64,000 nucleotides of DNA from Marthasterias glacialis (GCA_911728455.2 OU452222.1:19912559-19976558); one strand, 5' to 3'. Counted from the first letter of the stretch, positions 42,869-54,527 are shown. A program made the numbers and translations. The notes: generated by a model from the letters alone, not told the origin.

Positions 42869-45800
42869 CTGTTGACAAAGATTTCCAAATATTGATTGTC
42901 GGATTCAGACATAACGAACAGGTGGATGTTCTCAAATTGCATGCCTCTTTTAGTAATGTATATAATATTACAGCATAAAATAATAATAACGATAATAATA
43001 ATAATACCAATGTTTATAAAGTGCCCTTATCATGCAGGCATGTTCTAGGTGCTTAACACAATGAAACAAAGGTGAAAAATGCACACTGGTTAATAAAAGC
43101 TAAACAGGTACAATGGTATGGACAATTTCAAAGATAAATAACACATTGAAATACACGTACTGTATTGGAGGGAAATCAAACATGCCATAATGTAAAAGAA
43201 AAATTCATCTATTTCATGAGATCCATCACCGATGGAAACTTGAAATGCTTGAAATGATTGAGGAATGCAATAAAGAGATTTTTATCAAATACACTCTTGT
43301 ATACTTACTTTATCTGTCTGAGTTGCCATTTCAGGAGTTGAGAGAGCAATTTTGATGATCGGAGTATCCTTAACACACTCAAGAGACTTGGCCAATGTTG
43401 ACTCCATGACCCCACTACCTGATGCATAGCTAACCAAAAAGGAAGACAATTTGCCAGCCACTTGTTGGGATTCTGTGGCTAGTTCATTAATCTTGGTCGC
43501 CAGGTCATTGAGTTCAGCGGCCATGTTAATATACTGCATGGTGAAGTCAGTAGACTGGCTGAGAGCTAAGTCTTTAGTGATGGCCAAGGTCTTGCCAGCG
43601 GATACCACCTCAGTAGACTTGGAAGTCTTGACCAGGTCACTGGACTGCACAGTAACTTGAGGAGGTGGTTCTTGAGTCTTATTTCCAGAATCCGTAATCT
43701 CAGAGATGATGTCAGTCAGATCTGATGATTGTGTAGTTAGGGTTGTCATGGTAATAGTTGCCTCATCCATCTGTTCAGTAGCTAATAAAGTATTTTAAAA
43801 AACTTTCATTTATCATTATACCTGGTGGTCACATGTTCTAGATTCTATAATTTATGATCACAATGTTTTGTAAGGAATCCTTTCAAGCCAATAAAGCAAC
43901 TCTGTCTGCTACTTACCAATTGATGAACAATCACTTTCTTCATCACCATCATCATCATCGTCATCGGTGTCATCATCCATAAAGGAAATCATGGATTTCA
44001 AGGACTTATTACTAGCCATAGTAACAAGATGTTCACTGTTCTTCTGGTCCAGGATCTTAATGATGTCATCCACATCATCATTTTTCTTGTCTTGCTCCTT
44101 ATCCTCAACTTTCATCTCAACAATTGACTGTTTAAAAAAACGTTTGCAAAGACAAGTTTTTTGAATGAGTTTTTTTTTTCATGAATCTTTGAACAGAACC
44201 AGCATGGAGACTTTAGCCACCATTACTTCTTATAGGAAGAACTTTATCAATGATTGGCATGTTCAGACTTGTATTTCTTTCATGTCTGATGTGCAATGTA
44301 AATCTTCCTTGTTTTAAAGTTGTCTTCAACTGCAAATTTCCATTTGTTTTAATACTTTTTTTTAAACCTGTTTTTCCCACTCTGGACATACAAGTGTTAG
44401 AAAAATTAAAGTTAGTTTTCAAAAAGCTCACCAGATGATAAAGTGTTCAGCTACAGGAACTGTGATTTTACAACAAAGGTATATGATAAATTTTAAGCAT
44501 CTGCACAACCATTAATTGTGTTTGTTAACAGAACACCACAAGCAGTGTGCTAATAATATGGAAAAGTGTTTTGAGTCAATACAATTATGTCATTTAAAGA
44601 CAGATTTGGATGATGGAAATGGGCCAGTATTTTCCAGGGGTGACATTATCCTGTTGGTATAAGATGTAAATAAGGTAAACTCAATTGTTACTCACTTCTT
44701 CCTGAATCAACTTGCATTTCTTGCCTGCATTCATCACCTCAGGTTCTGGAATTATGAAAAGGCAAGTAAAAAGAATATTATGCGAACTTGGCCTTACAAA
44801 TGGATGAGAAATAGGTAAAATGGAAATGTACAGAGACACCAAAACATTTGAATGATTTTCCATGCTATTTAATCATGGTTGCAAAAAAACATGAACTGAG
44901 CTTTAAGAAAAATTAATTTATAAAGACTGTAAACTCAGTTCTCTCTTATTAAACATTTACAAGGAAAACAGCAATGCTTTTAAAAAATGATTGGATTTGA
45001 ATTGTGATGAGATGAGAAGATTCCCCTTACTTGTAGAGGAGGATGCAATGGCTTCATCATGACTCTTTTGATCCAAGAAGCCCATCATTGATGAATAGAC
45101 ACCACAGGTAGCCAGGAATTGTTCACGTTCTACGCTCCACTCATCCAGCTTCTGGATGACCGGATCCCAGTCATCTTCTGTTTCAATCTCCTGTACAGGA
45201 TCCCAACATTTGTTTCTCAGTTTCTTTCTTTTAATTTCTCATGTCATCTTTACAACATGCAAAACCCTTTGCACCAAGATTAATTCAGATTATATAACTG
45301 ACATACTGCTCCTTGTCATTTGATTGGTGGAACTTACATCACCTGACATTCTCTATTACTCCCATCCGCATCAAAAAGTCCCATACACGGGGAATAGTAT
45401 TTACGATTCTTCAACAGGATCATCCTTGTTCCCAATGTTTTTGAACTGTAGGGCGCAGCCGCTAAAGCAAATGAGCACCTGTACAAAAGGTTGTAATATT
45501 ATCACACCCTGCGTTCTACGTTGTTCTACCCTGCGTATTTTGCTATTTTAAGCTGCGTGTCAAGTTAGCTTGAAGATAAATTCGTTATCACGTGTGCATT
45601 GAGTGCAGAAATATATAGCGCGTCTGTGTCACAAGGTTAGTGTCTACATGTCGTCCACCTTTTTTTTTTTTTAGATAGAAGAGATTTTAGAATTTTCAGA
45701 GTGTTGGGTGGCTGATGAGCCATGTCTATTTTGATTTAGTATTGTGAAAAAAAAATCACATGACAAGGATCTATATGTCAGTTATATAAAACAAATATTG

Positions 45801-48800
45801 AGTGGCTTTAATTCATGAAATGGGAGGAATATTATTGCTCTGTAAAATTTGGACTGTTCCAACCTCCCACTGCACTCTGAGCCACTCAGTATTTGTATGG
45901 TATCTTTTGGTACATCAAACCATGTCAACCCAAAGGTTGAAGGGAAGAACCAGCTACAACCTAGCTCAACAGTCTGCCAAAATAAAGTTGTATCTTATCA
46001 AATTAGAAGTGAAGCATACGATGAACTTTAGCAAATATTTACAAAGATTAGAACCCATAAAAACAAACTGAATATTTGCTCCATTAAAGATGTATTTGAA
46101 TACTAATTTATTCAGTGTATAGTAGTAATGACTTACAATTTGTTCTATCCACTTGTCCACTTGTGACACATCAATATGATATGGGCCTGTAAAAGAAAGC
46201 ATTGCAAGAAATTGATGAACATCTCTGTTATTCTAATTAAAGTGTGTACCGTAATGGTTCTACTCCAAAAGGATAAGATAATCTAAACCACTTGACAGAT
46301 TCTGTTAAACAATTTTTTGACAAAAAGGTACAAAGGAAAATTGTTTTTACATAGCAAAATGTAAATCTATTTAAGCAATGAACAACAAAGTGCATTTTCA
46401 ATAAAGAATTCTCTTTTTGTGTTTGCTTCACTCTCCAATGTGTTTTATACTAAAATAACATTTTAAATAATGATGTTTAAAATGCATCATGGTATTCCAC
46501 CTTTTCAAGGATAACGTACAGTTATGTCAAATATAAGGACCGTTTGCATCTTTAGTCATGTTTGAAATTATTTTGGAATTATCTCATTAAAACAGTTTTG
46601 CATACACATTTAAATGTACTGAGTTTTATGGCTTCATACAACCAACCCTGCAACAAATAAAACTAGACTTTTGAGATGTGTAGGCTAGTACTTACAAGGA
46701 AAGGTGGGAGGTTTTGGAATCTTCTTGATCTTTTTCTCAGTCAAGATGGAGGCATTATTTTCTTTAGCCTCAGTTCCCTCGGCCCCCTTTGCCTTGCCAT
46801 CATCAGATCCAATATCCTCACTGATTTGTGCAAGCTCGTTCTTAGCTGCAGTCACCACAGAGGCAGTAAGTTCTTTAACCACCCCTCCAAGGATTCCTTC
46901 TTGCTTGGTCTTGTCATCAATAGATCCAATATCCTCCAGGCTAATTTGTGCAAGCTCGTTCTTAGCCACAGTCACCACAGAGGCAGTAAGTTCTTTAACC
47001 ACCCCTCCGAGGATTCCTTCTTGTTTGGTCTTGTCATCAATAGGTCCAATATCCTCCAGGCTAATTTCTGCAGGCTCCTCCTTAACCTCAGTCAAGATGG
47101 AGGCAGTTAGGTCTTCAGCCTTGGTTCCCTGGATATTGATCTCTTCTTCCTTGTTCTTGCAATCATCAGATTCAATATCCTCCTCACTGATTTTTGCAAG
47201 CTCCTTCTTAGCCACAGTCACCACAGAGGCAGTAAGTTCTTTAGCCACCCCTCCAAGGATTCCTTCTTGTTTGGTCTTGTCATCAATAGATCCAATATCC
47301 TCCAGGCTTATTTCTGCATGCTCCTCCTTAACTTCAGTCAAGATGGAGGCAGTTAGGTCTTCAGCCTCGCTTCTCTGGATATTGATCTCTTCTTCCTTGG
47401 TCTTGCAATCATCGGATGCAATATCCTCCTCACTGATTTTTGCAAGCTCCTTCTTAGCCGCAGTCACCACAGAGGCAGTAAGTTCTTTAACCACCCCTCC
47501 AAGGATTCCTTCTTGCTTGGTCTTGTCTTCAGTAGATCCAATATCCTCCAGGCTAATTTCTGCAGGCTCCTCCTTAACCTCAGTCAAGATAGAGACAGTA
47601 AGGTCTTCAGCCTCAGTTCCCTGGATATTGATCTCTTCTTCCTTGGTCTTGCAATCATCAGATTCAATATCCTCCTCACTGATTTTTGCAAGCTCCTGCT
47701 TAGCTGCAGTCACCACAGAGGCAGTAAGTTCTTTAACCACCCCTCCAAGGATTCCTTCTTGCTTGGTCTTGTCATCAATAGATCCAATATCCTCCAGGCT
47801 AATTTCTGCAGGCTCCTCCTTAACTTCAGTCAAGATGGAGGCAGTAAGGTCTTCAGCCTCAGTTCCCTGGATATTGATCTCTTCTTCCTTGGTCTTGCAA
47901 TCATCACATTCAATATCCTCCTCACTGATTTTTGCAAGCTCCTGCTTAGCTGCAGTCACCACAGAGGCAGTAAGTTCTTTAACCACCCCTCCAAGGATTC
48001 CTTCTTGTTTGGTCTTGTCATCAATAGATCCAATATCCTCCAGGCTTATTTCTGCAGGCTCCTCCTTAACTTCAGTCAAGATGGAGGCAGTTAGGTCTTC
48101 AGCCTCGCTTCCCTGGATATTGATCTCTTCTTCCTTGGTCTTGCAATCATCGGATGCAATATCCTCCTCACTGATTTTTGCAAGCTCCTTCTTAGCCGCA
48201 GTCACCACAGAAGCAGTAAGTTCTTTAGCCATGCCTCTTAGGATCCCTTCTTGCTTGGTCTTGCCATCATGAGAGCAAATATCCTCCAGGCTTATTTCTG
48301 CAGGCTCCTCCTTAACCTCAGTCAAGATGGAGGCAGTTAGGTCTTCAGCCTTGGTTCCCCGGATATTGATCTCTTCCTTGGTCTTGCAATCATCAGATTC
48401 AATACTTTCCTCACTGATTTTTGCAAGCTCCTTCTTAGCCGCAGCCACAATGAAGGCAGTAAGGTCTTTAGCCACCCCTCCGAGGATCTCTTCATCTTTG
48501 TTCTTGTCATCATAACAAACACTCACCTCCTGGCTAATTTCTGCAGGCTCCTCCTTAACCTCAGTCAAGACTGAGGCAGGCTCCTCCTTAACCACAGTCA
48601 AGATTGGGGCAGTAAGTTCTTTAGCCTCATCTCCTTGGATCTCACCCTCCTTGGTCTTCCAATCACCAGATCCAACATCCTCCTCGCCGATTTCTGCAGA
48701 CTCTTCCTTAACCGTAGTCAAGATGGAGGCAGTAATTTCTTGAGCCTGGGTTCCCTGGATGTCTACTTCCTTGGTCTTCCCCTCATCAGATCCAATAACC

Positions 48801-51800
48801 TTCTCGCTAACTTTAGCAAACTCCTTCTTAACCACAGTCAAGATGGAGACAACAAGATTTTTAGCTGCGAGTTGTAGGATCTCTTCCTTTTTGGCCTCAT
48901 CATCAGATCCAAGGTCTTCCGCACTGATTTCTGCAGACTCCTCTTTAACCACAGTCAAGATGGAGACAGTAAGGTCTTTATCCACCAGTCCTAGGATCTC
49001 TTCATCTTTGTTCTTTCCATATTGAGATCCAAGCACCTTGTCAGTGATTTCTGAATACAAAACAGAAGTCTTGGTTTCGAATTCAAACCATCTGCATAAT
49101 ATTTGGCTCCTTGGCCACCTGGTTTGTTCAGTGATGATAGGTCAAGCCAGCTGATAATTACATAACAGTTTTCACACAGTGACAGGCAAAAAAAAAATAA
49201 ACTAATTAAAAGAATTGCATCATTTGTTGTTCAAGTTAATTAAACTAAAACTAACCAAAGGGTAGTGTGTACCTTTTTTCATTTAGCATTTCATAGATTT
49301 GGTAGGTTTGTTTTCTTTTGTTGGTGCTAAAAGAATTAACTGAAGCCATTGTTCATAAAAAGAAAGAAAGAAGGTTTACTATGCATTCATATTTTAAAGT
49401 TGGCTGAAAATATATTACACATCAAACGGAATGTTGAAGTTTGAAATCATCAAAATCCCAAAAGGATGAAATGTAGGATTTTTTTATGACTGACCTGACT
49501 GGATTTCAATAATGGCACCACTGTCATCATTTTCAAGGTTGGTACTTGAAATGGTGATCACTCTGGTTTTCTTTGCCTGTTAAAGACATTTTGTTAAAAG
49601 CTGATCATAAAGTATGTTTTTGAAAGGTAAACTTAAATGAAATAATCTGAATTTTGTCTACCTATTCATTGGCAGGATGTCTTTTCAGCAAATTAGGAGT
49701 GGTCTTGCATTAATATTTTTTAACTTAAGAGGTTCCTGTGCTCCAAGTTTCGACAAGAAAAATTCACGGAAACCTATGTGTAAGTTAGAGATGTCATTTT
49801 CATTGTGGTTTCTGCATTTCTGCAATTCGGTCAAATTTGATAAAAACAATTGTCTATTGATTATAGACTTTCAATTACTGACACACTGACAAATATATTT
49901 CAAATCTCGCTGTCATGTACATTAAAGACTGTATCGTTGACATAATGCGAGTTGCTTAAAGACCAAAAGTATACCTTGAGTATATCGGTTAATTTGTACT
50001 ATTCAAATGCAAGATGAGGTATTCCCCATCTTCATAGGTTGATGCATTATCTATTTGTAAGCTGGAGTCAAGTTAAATTTTATAGTACGGTGGAGGGGGA
50101 GCCTACATCAAAAGTCTTTATTTGTTCTTAGTATTATCACGGAGCTTTATCGGGCATGTGAGTGGTCAGTGAAAAATAACAAAAAATATTTTTGTCGTGT
50201 AGTTTGTGTGGAGTGTGTGTGAAGTGTGTCAAGCCAGTTTCCACAAAATTGCGATACTGGTTGCTATAGTTTATCCTGCAGGACATCTGTTTTAATATTA
50301 GTCAGTATAAATGTTTGTAATCAGCAGATGATTTGGATTGAAAGCAGAAAATGTTCCTTTTATAAAACTTGCAATACGCGTATATGATGGCCCGATAACT
50401 CAAACTTTCATTGACCAACTCGACTCGTGACAACTCGACCATTGATAAAGTCAACCATCGGTATGCTGATTGAAACTGCAAAGTTAATCATGCATCAAGA
50501 CTTCATGAGATGAGTCGTCTAATGTCGCATTCACCTCGCTACCCCAAAATACATTCATTGGTTACCGCACACACAGTGATCTGTGTATCTTTGTGCATTA
50601 AGTTTAACCCTGCAATGAAGTCACTCCTCCAGGCAAGTCTGGTCCCCAATTACCCTGCCCCAAATCCATAGTGATACAGGCACAGCGAGTTGTTTTTATA
50701 AACTGGAGGCTCTGGTTCTCACAATCCACTGTCAGCATGGAGAAAGCGTTAGTAATATCGGGATGGACTTGTAATTTTACATGTGACATCAGACAGAAAA
50801 AATGCAGAATCACGCAAAAAATACTGAGTTTGGAAATTAAAAAACCTGGAAGTCTGTGTAAACGCAGCCTCTGGATGCTGTAAAATTTGCTATAAAAGTA
50901 TAATCAGGCAGTTTCCCCTGAAATTGCCCCCTCTACAAACATCTCCCCCGCCCCTCGTCTGTGCCCCCATGCAAAAAAGATGCTGGCTATACACCACTGG
51001 ATGTTTATGGAACTTCTTGGGTCACTTTGCCTTGCACTTATACTTATCAATAATAGAACAATATTTGACAGACCACTCAACATCCTTCATAGGTTCCATA
51101 ATTTGTCTCATTAAAGCAGCACATGATTCAAAGTCATTATGTGTCAGTTGTAATGTTTCATGATGTACTAAAATACACCCACTTTTCCTGTATATTGTGG
51201 TGAATCAATGAAAATTTCAGGTTTTTTGCACCTGTAGATTTATAGGTGCAGTGCAAAGAGAATAGACTGCTGTTTGAGAACTGCTACTAATAGATTTTTC
51301 TCCTGGTTTCTATGTCAGTTGCCAAGGTATATCAAATATTATTTTCCATGGACGCATTAGAGGCAGTTTTAATGGAATTTCATATTTGAGAGGGCAAGGC
51401 CATTTTGACTTTGCCAATGGAAAGTCTTAAAGTTGATGGCTAACTTTTGAAGGAGCACCAAGGCCAAGCACGGCAACAGATTACCTCCGTGAATTCCATA
51501 TCCCTATGATATACACTGTAAGATGTGCACAAGGTCTGAAAACAGCTCTCATAAAGTCTACAATGTTTTTCGATTTTAAGTTAATAATCAACATACATCT
51601 TTCTTAATTACAAACAAACTTGTGTCTGTGCTAGTTTGTATTGTAGCATTCCAACTTACCCAGAACCTGAGTTTTGATCTTTTCTTCAGTTTCTTGCCTG
51701 GATTTTTGGGCAACTCTACAGGCACACCAGTTAGACGATCTTGGTTAAAGACAAAAAACAGGAAGATGATAATTCAGTAAAGAAAAAGAAGCTTACTTTT

Positions 51801-52598
51801 AGTCTGAAAGCTGACTGGATGTTAACTTCACAAAATTCATCAGTACTAAATATTTCTGTCTGGATACTGTCAGTCAATAAAAGTAATAGCCTTTAAAGAC
51901 TCCATCCGGCACTGTTTGTTTAGATTGCCTGAATAATTAAACAAAGCCTGATCAAAAAAATCTGTCAAAACACAGTGTTGTTGACTACTGGAAACTAGTT
52001 GGAAAATCTAGTTTGTATTTTATTTTACAAAAAAAAGACTAAAGCCCGGTTCATACTTCATGGGAAAGCAAAGGCGAAGCGAATTTTGGTGATGCAACAA
52101 TTCAGTACGTGCTGTTTTTCAATCACAACGCAAAAATAATCGCTTCGCTTTCACCATTCGCGTATGAACCGGGCTTAAGGGTCTGAAACGGGGTGGAATA
52201 CAACTGATTATTTTTGTTTCAAGCAAATTATTTTGAACTGTTGAAATTTGTAACATAGGCCTAGGTTGTTGATTAATGACTAGAAAGTAGGTAATTGAAT
52301 TAATTAATATAATGTTTATTTTAGGTACTTTTTAATGTAGTCTGTCTCACTAAATACCTATAGTTTTGTGAATGCTTTGTTTGAATAAAGACCATATGAA
52401 TTGAATTGAATTGTATAATTAATTTTAATTAATGTTATTATTATAGGTCTAGGTCATGAAAGATACTGTTTTGCTTCAGGATCAAATTTTTTCCCAGATC
52501 CTGAAACTATGGTGTAAAAAAAACCCATATAGGGCCTATTTATTAACAAGTTTCAATACAACAAGTTTAACAATAAAAAACTTTTGTTTCAATGAAAT

Positions 52599-52657
<59 letters not shown>

Positions 52658-53028
52658 GTCAGAGATCACCGTGACCTTCGATCTACCCGCCGGGACGTTA
52701 CAACTTTTTTAAAAGCAGTTGAATAGTTGAATGTAACTAGCACTTTATGAGTGTAGGCTAAAACTACAAATTCCGAATGTACGAACTTTCTGCCCCTGTG
52801 GTTGTGGTAGGACGTCAGCAGTCAGGCTCCGTTGCCCTGCTGTACTGACGTCCTGGGTATGTCGTTTTCCCTTTGGCATATGCAACGGAGAAATCCAACC
52901 TGGGCTATTTCTTCCCCCAGCAACCAAGTCTCACACCGTCGACATGAATTAAATGGCCAAAAAATGTGTATTGACATTTACTTTTACTTACCTAAGACAC
53001 CGGTTTTCTTTGAATGTTTACTCCCCAT
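41885..53028 (-). CDS. Unrecognised 1493-aa acidic repeat protein, myristoylation start and C-terminal membrane anchor (10 exons)
   Basis: Exons joined 53028-52992, 51739-51660, 49576-49495, 49050-46696, 46186-46137, 45190-45031, 44745-44696, 44127-43917, 43781-43309 and 42868-41885 give 4482 nt with every phase agreeing. The start MGSKHSKK is a textbook N-myristoylation signal (Gly2, Ser6, Lys7), followed by a basic patch KNPGKKLKKRSKLRFWAKK. Residues about 67-851 are acidic repeats, mostly 82 aa long, built of VKEEPAEISLEDIGS-type and AKKELAKISEEDIESDD-type halves. Then come WDPVIQKLDEWSVEREQF, a coiled-coil segment (AAELNDLATKINELA) and an acidic run. Four repeats follow with core KMESMGDGEHGPCNILQDG, and the last 22 residues are hydrophobic (ILDCFLVLFGLCVLYFYLSL). 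I do not recognise the family; function is unknown. The end signals imply attachment to membrane at both termini. The start is the first in-frame ATG after an in-frame stop. Confidence 0.85.
42976..43075 (-). repeat. SINE tail fragment
   Basis: (ATA)n followed by CCAATGTTTATAAAGTGCCC..TAGGTGCTTAACACAATG resembles the 3' part of the tRNA-Leu-type SINE family. Confidence 0.5.
43309..43781 (-). CDS. Repeat-protein gene, exon 9 (coiled coil)
   Basis: Acceptor TATTAG, donor AAA|GTAAGT. It is Thr/Ser-rich at first, then has heptads in YINMAAELNDLATKINELA and SQQVAGKLSSFL, consistent with a coiled coil or helical bundle. Confidence 0.83.
43917..44127 (-). CDS. Repeat-protein gene, exon 8
   Basis: Acceptor AAACAG, donor G|GTAAGT. 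It encodes a Lys/Asp-rich helix (DDVDDIIKILDQKNSEHL), then FMDDDTDDDDDDGDEESD, a strongly acidic run. Confidence 0.83.
44696..44745 (-). CDS. Repeat-protein gene, exon 7
   Basis: Acceptor TTCCAG, donor GAA|GTGAGT. It encodes PEVMNAGKKCKLIQEE. Confidence 0.78.
45031..45190 (-). CDS. Repeat-protein gene, exon 6
   Basis: Acceptor TGTACAG, donor A|GTAAGG. It encodes EIETEDDWDPVIQKLDEW, REQFLATCGVYSSMMGFLD. This is the most globular-looking, least repetitive segment and the best query for finding homologues. Confidence 0.82.
45634..45812. repeat. Dispersed repeat, pair with 17649-17830
   Basis: Same ordered blocks as the copy at 17649. It lies in the intron between exons 5 and 6 of the repeat-protein gene, beside a foldback arm at 45569-45620. 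Confidence 0.6.
46137..46186 (-). CDS. Repeat-protein gene, exon 5
   Basis: Acceptor TTTACAG, donor ATT|GTAAGT. It encodes PYHIDVSQVDKWIEQI. Confidence 0.8.
46696..49050 (-). CDS. Repeat-protein gene, exon 4: 2355-nt repeat exon
   Basis: Acceptor TATTCAG, donor CCTT|GTAAGT. About 785 codons are open throughout. The repeat unit is 246 nt (82 aa): the marker AGAGGCAGTAAG (plus strand) falls at 46979, 47225, 47471, 47717 and 47963, with the next at 48209 (one mismatch), exactly 246 apart. The most 3' unit is cut to 120 nt (46859). N-terminal units are older and diverged. VKEE occurs ten times. An antisense open frame of 522 codons (46704-48272) is a shadow of the repeat. Confidence 0.92.
49495..49576 (-). 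CDS. Repeat-protein gene, exon 3
   Basis: Acceptor TAACAG, donor G|GTCAGT. It encodes AKKTRVITISSTNLENDD and a short link to the repeats. Confidence 0.78.
49577..51659. other. Intron 2 of the repeat-protein gene
   Basis: No open frame with a recognisable domain. The segment 50395-50470 has decayed similarity to the foldback family at 6027-6342 (TCATTGACCAACTCGACTC..CTCGACCATTG). Confidence 0.5.
51660..51739 (-). CDS. Repeat-protein gene, exon 2 (basic patch)
   Basis: Acceptor AACCAAG, donor TGG|GTAAGT. It encodes DRLTGVPVELPKNP and the cluster KKLKKRSKLRFW, which would strengthen membrane binding next to a myristate. Confidence 0.8.
52043..52175. mobile_element. MITE with TAA target duplication (Harbinger-like)
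   Basis: AGCCCGGTTCATACTTCATG at the left and CGCGTATGAACCGGGCT at the right are inverted termini, with AGGCGAAGCGA/TCGCTTCGCTT inside. Both sides are flanked by TAA (52040-52042 and 52176-52178), the length and sequence expected for PIF/Harbinger insertion. It lies in intron 1 of the repeat-protein gene. Confidence 0.8.
52599..52652. repeat. (CA)n microsatellite
   Basis: About 26 uninterrupted CA units in intron 1 of the repeat-protein gene. Confidence 0.97.
52803..52857. repeat. Short inverted repeat, GGACGTCAG type
   Basis: GTAGGACGTCAGCAGTCAGG and CTGTACTGACGTCCTGGGTA are inverted. A relative with the same ends occurs at 62103-62148. Confidence 0.6.
52992..53028 (-). CDS. Repeat-protein gene, coding exon 1
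   Basis: It encodes MGSKHSKKTGVL; donor TTAG|GTAAGT. An in-frame stop lies 8 codons upstream. Two short upstream ORFs precede it (one overlapping the start), so translation may be tuned or leaky. Confidence 0.8.
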
Positions 53029-53157
53029 GAATAATTTCTTCAAAAACTCTCATCAAAAGCTATAATTCGCATGTATTTTCTCGTCAAAGAGAGACAATTT
53101 TTGATGCACGTCCACAACGTAAACGACCTCAAAAATCAACAAATGGTGAGTGCTCCG

Positions 53158-53185
53158 ATTGGTTGAATGTTACCAATATGCAAAT
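53158..53185 (-). promoter_or_regulatory. Octamer plus two CCAAT boxes upstream of the repeat-protein gene
   Basis: Read on the minus strand in the direction of transcription: ATTTGCAT (53185-53178, the POU/octamer site), then inverted CCAAT (ATTGG, 53177-53173), then CCAAT (53162-53158). The ATG lies about 130 nt further on. The spacing puts these where a core promoter's proximal elements belong. Confidence 0.55.
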
Positions 53186-53880
53186 TAACTCTTTCTAGAC
53201 GTCGTTACGCAATTTTAAAGTAAGTAAATAATGGGGTACCAGTCTAACTGACCTCCGACCCACTTTTTTGTTGATAAACAAACCGCGCTGGTTGGTATGA
53301 ACGGCCAAATGTTAGCAAAACATTTATATTTTGTTGACAGACGTTGTCACCAAAATCAACATTTCTGCAAATTTTCTACTTGAAGGAAAATACACCCTAT
53401 TATTGTTTTTTTTTTCGAACAAATTGAACACAATTTGAACAATTTTGTAACATTTTTACAAACTATGATTAACTGTTTTTGCTCTGCATTGATGGCTCTC
53501 CGTAGTTTCTGTGACGTTGCAAAAGAAAGGTCTAACGTATGGAAAGCCATTGTTGCGAAAAAAAATCCCAAATCTGTGGTTGTTAACGACGCGGGTTGTT
53601 TAAAAGCAAATTATTATGGAGTAATATGAAAAATAGCACTTGTTATGAGACAACCTATCTGCTACAAAACAATTTAAAAAAAACCCACATTAATCATAAA
53701 AAATAAATGAAAGAAAGAAGAAGTTATAATTTAATAACCGGCAATTTTTCGAGGCTAAATAATATCAAACTAAAGGTATCAATCACTAACTATTCAAGAA
53801 TTTGTTCTTCTCAACTTCTTGGTTGTGCAATTTTATTTACAAATCTACTGAATCGGTGAACAAATTCCTGGAAGAAACAA

Positions 53881-53951
53881 AGGCAAACAAACAAACAAAC
53901 AAACAAACAAACAAACAGACAAACAAACAGACAAACAAACAAACAAACAAA
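53881..53951. repeat. (CAAA)n microsatellite with (CAGA) variants
   Basis: About 17 units of CAAA with two CAGA interruptions, between the two minus-strand genes. Confidence 0.95.
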
Positions 53952-54437
53952 CGCCCCATTTGTACAGTAGTTGATAACAATCCTGGCGAGGTTTTGTCAA
54001 ATCCGAATTGTAGCGGGTTATTAATCTCAAATATATTTCGTTAAAAATGTACTTTTCCCCACCAGACGAATTTTAGGCCTATCTCATCGCCAGGAGAATT
54101 ATGAAATATGCTCAGAACGGCAAACTCGATCAGTGCCGAAAGCTAAATAGTTCACCCAATTTGTTTCATTGGTTTAAATTTGACGTCAGATAATTATAGA
54201 AATTGCCACTCTAAACGTTTGAGTGGACATACACATTGTACGTTTACTTTAAATCCCAAAGATGGGATTTCAACTTCGGATTATCTATACGGTATTGTTT
54301 TTGGTAAAGTCATGTAAGTAATCATATCAAAGAACGAGTGCGTAATATCCAATATGTAGGTTGATCACACGAAACCCTAACCAGCTTAGCTTCCCCTGGG
54401 TCCATTCTTTGATGTTTCTGTCCAAAGATGGGATAAA

Positions 54438-54443
54438 TTTATT
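54438..54443 (-). terminator. Polyadenylation signal of the ANKUB1-like gene
   Basis: AATAAA on the minus strand, 85 nt after the stop at 54528. Confidence 0.6.
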
Positions 54444-54527
54444 GGATATAGGCAGCATGCTAAAGGGCAAGAATCCATCGTATAACTTGTCACAATAAAA
54501 GTCAATTTTAGAATGTCAGTTTCATCA

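Noticed and set aside
46704..48272. 522-codon plus-strand open frame rich in Ser/Leu
   Set aside because: It is antisense to the repeat exon of the minus-strand gene, which has good splice sites and phase agreement. The plus frame is a repeat shadow.
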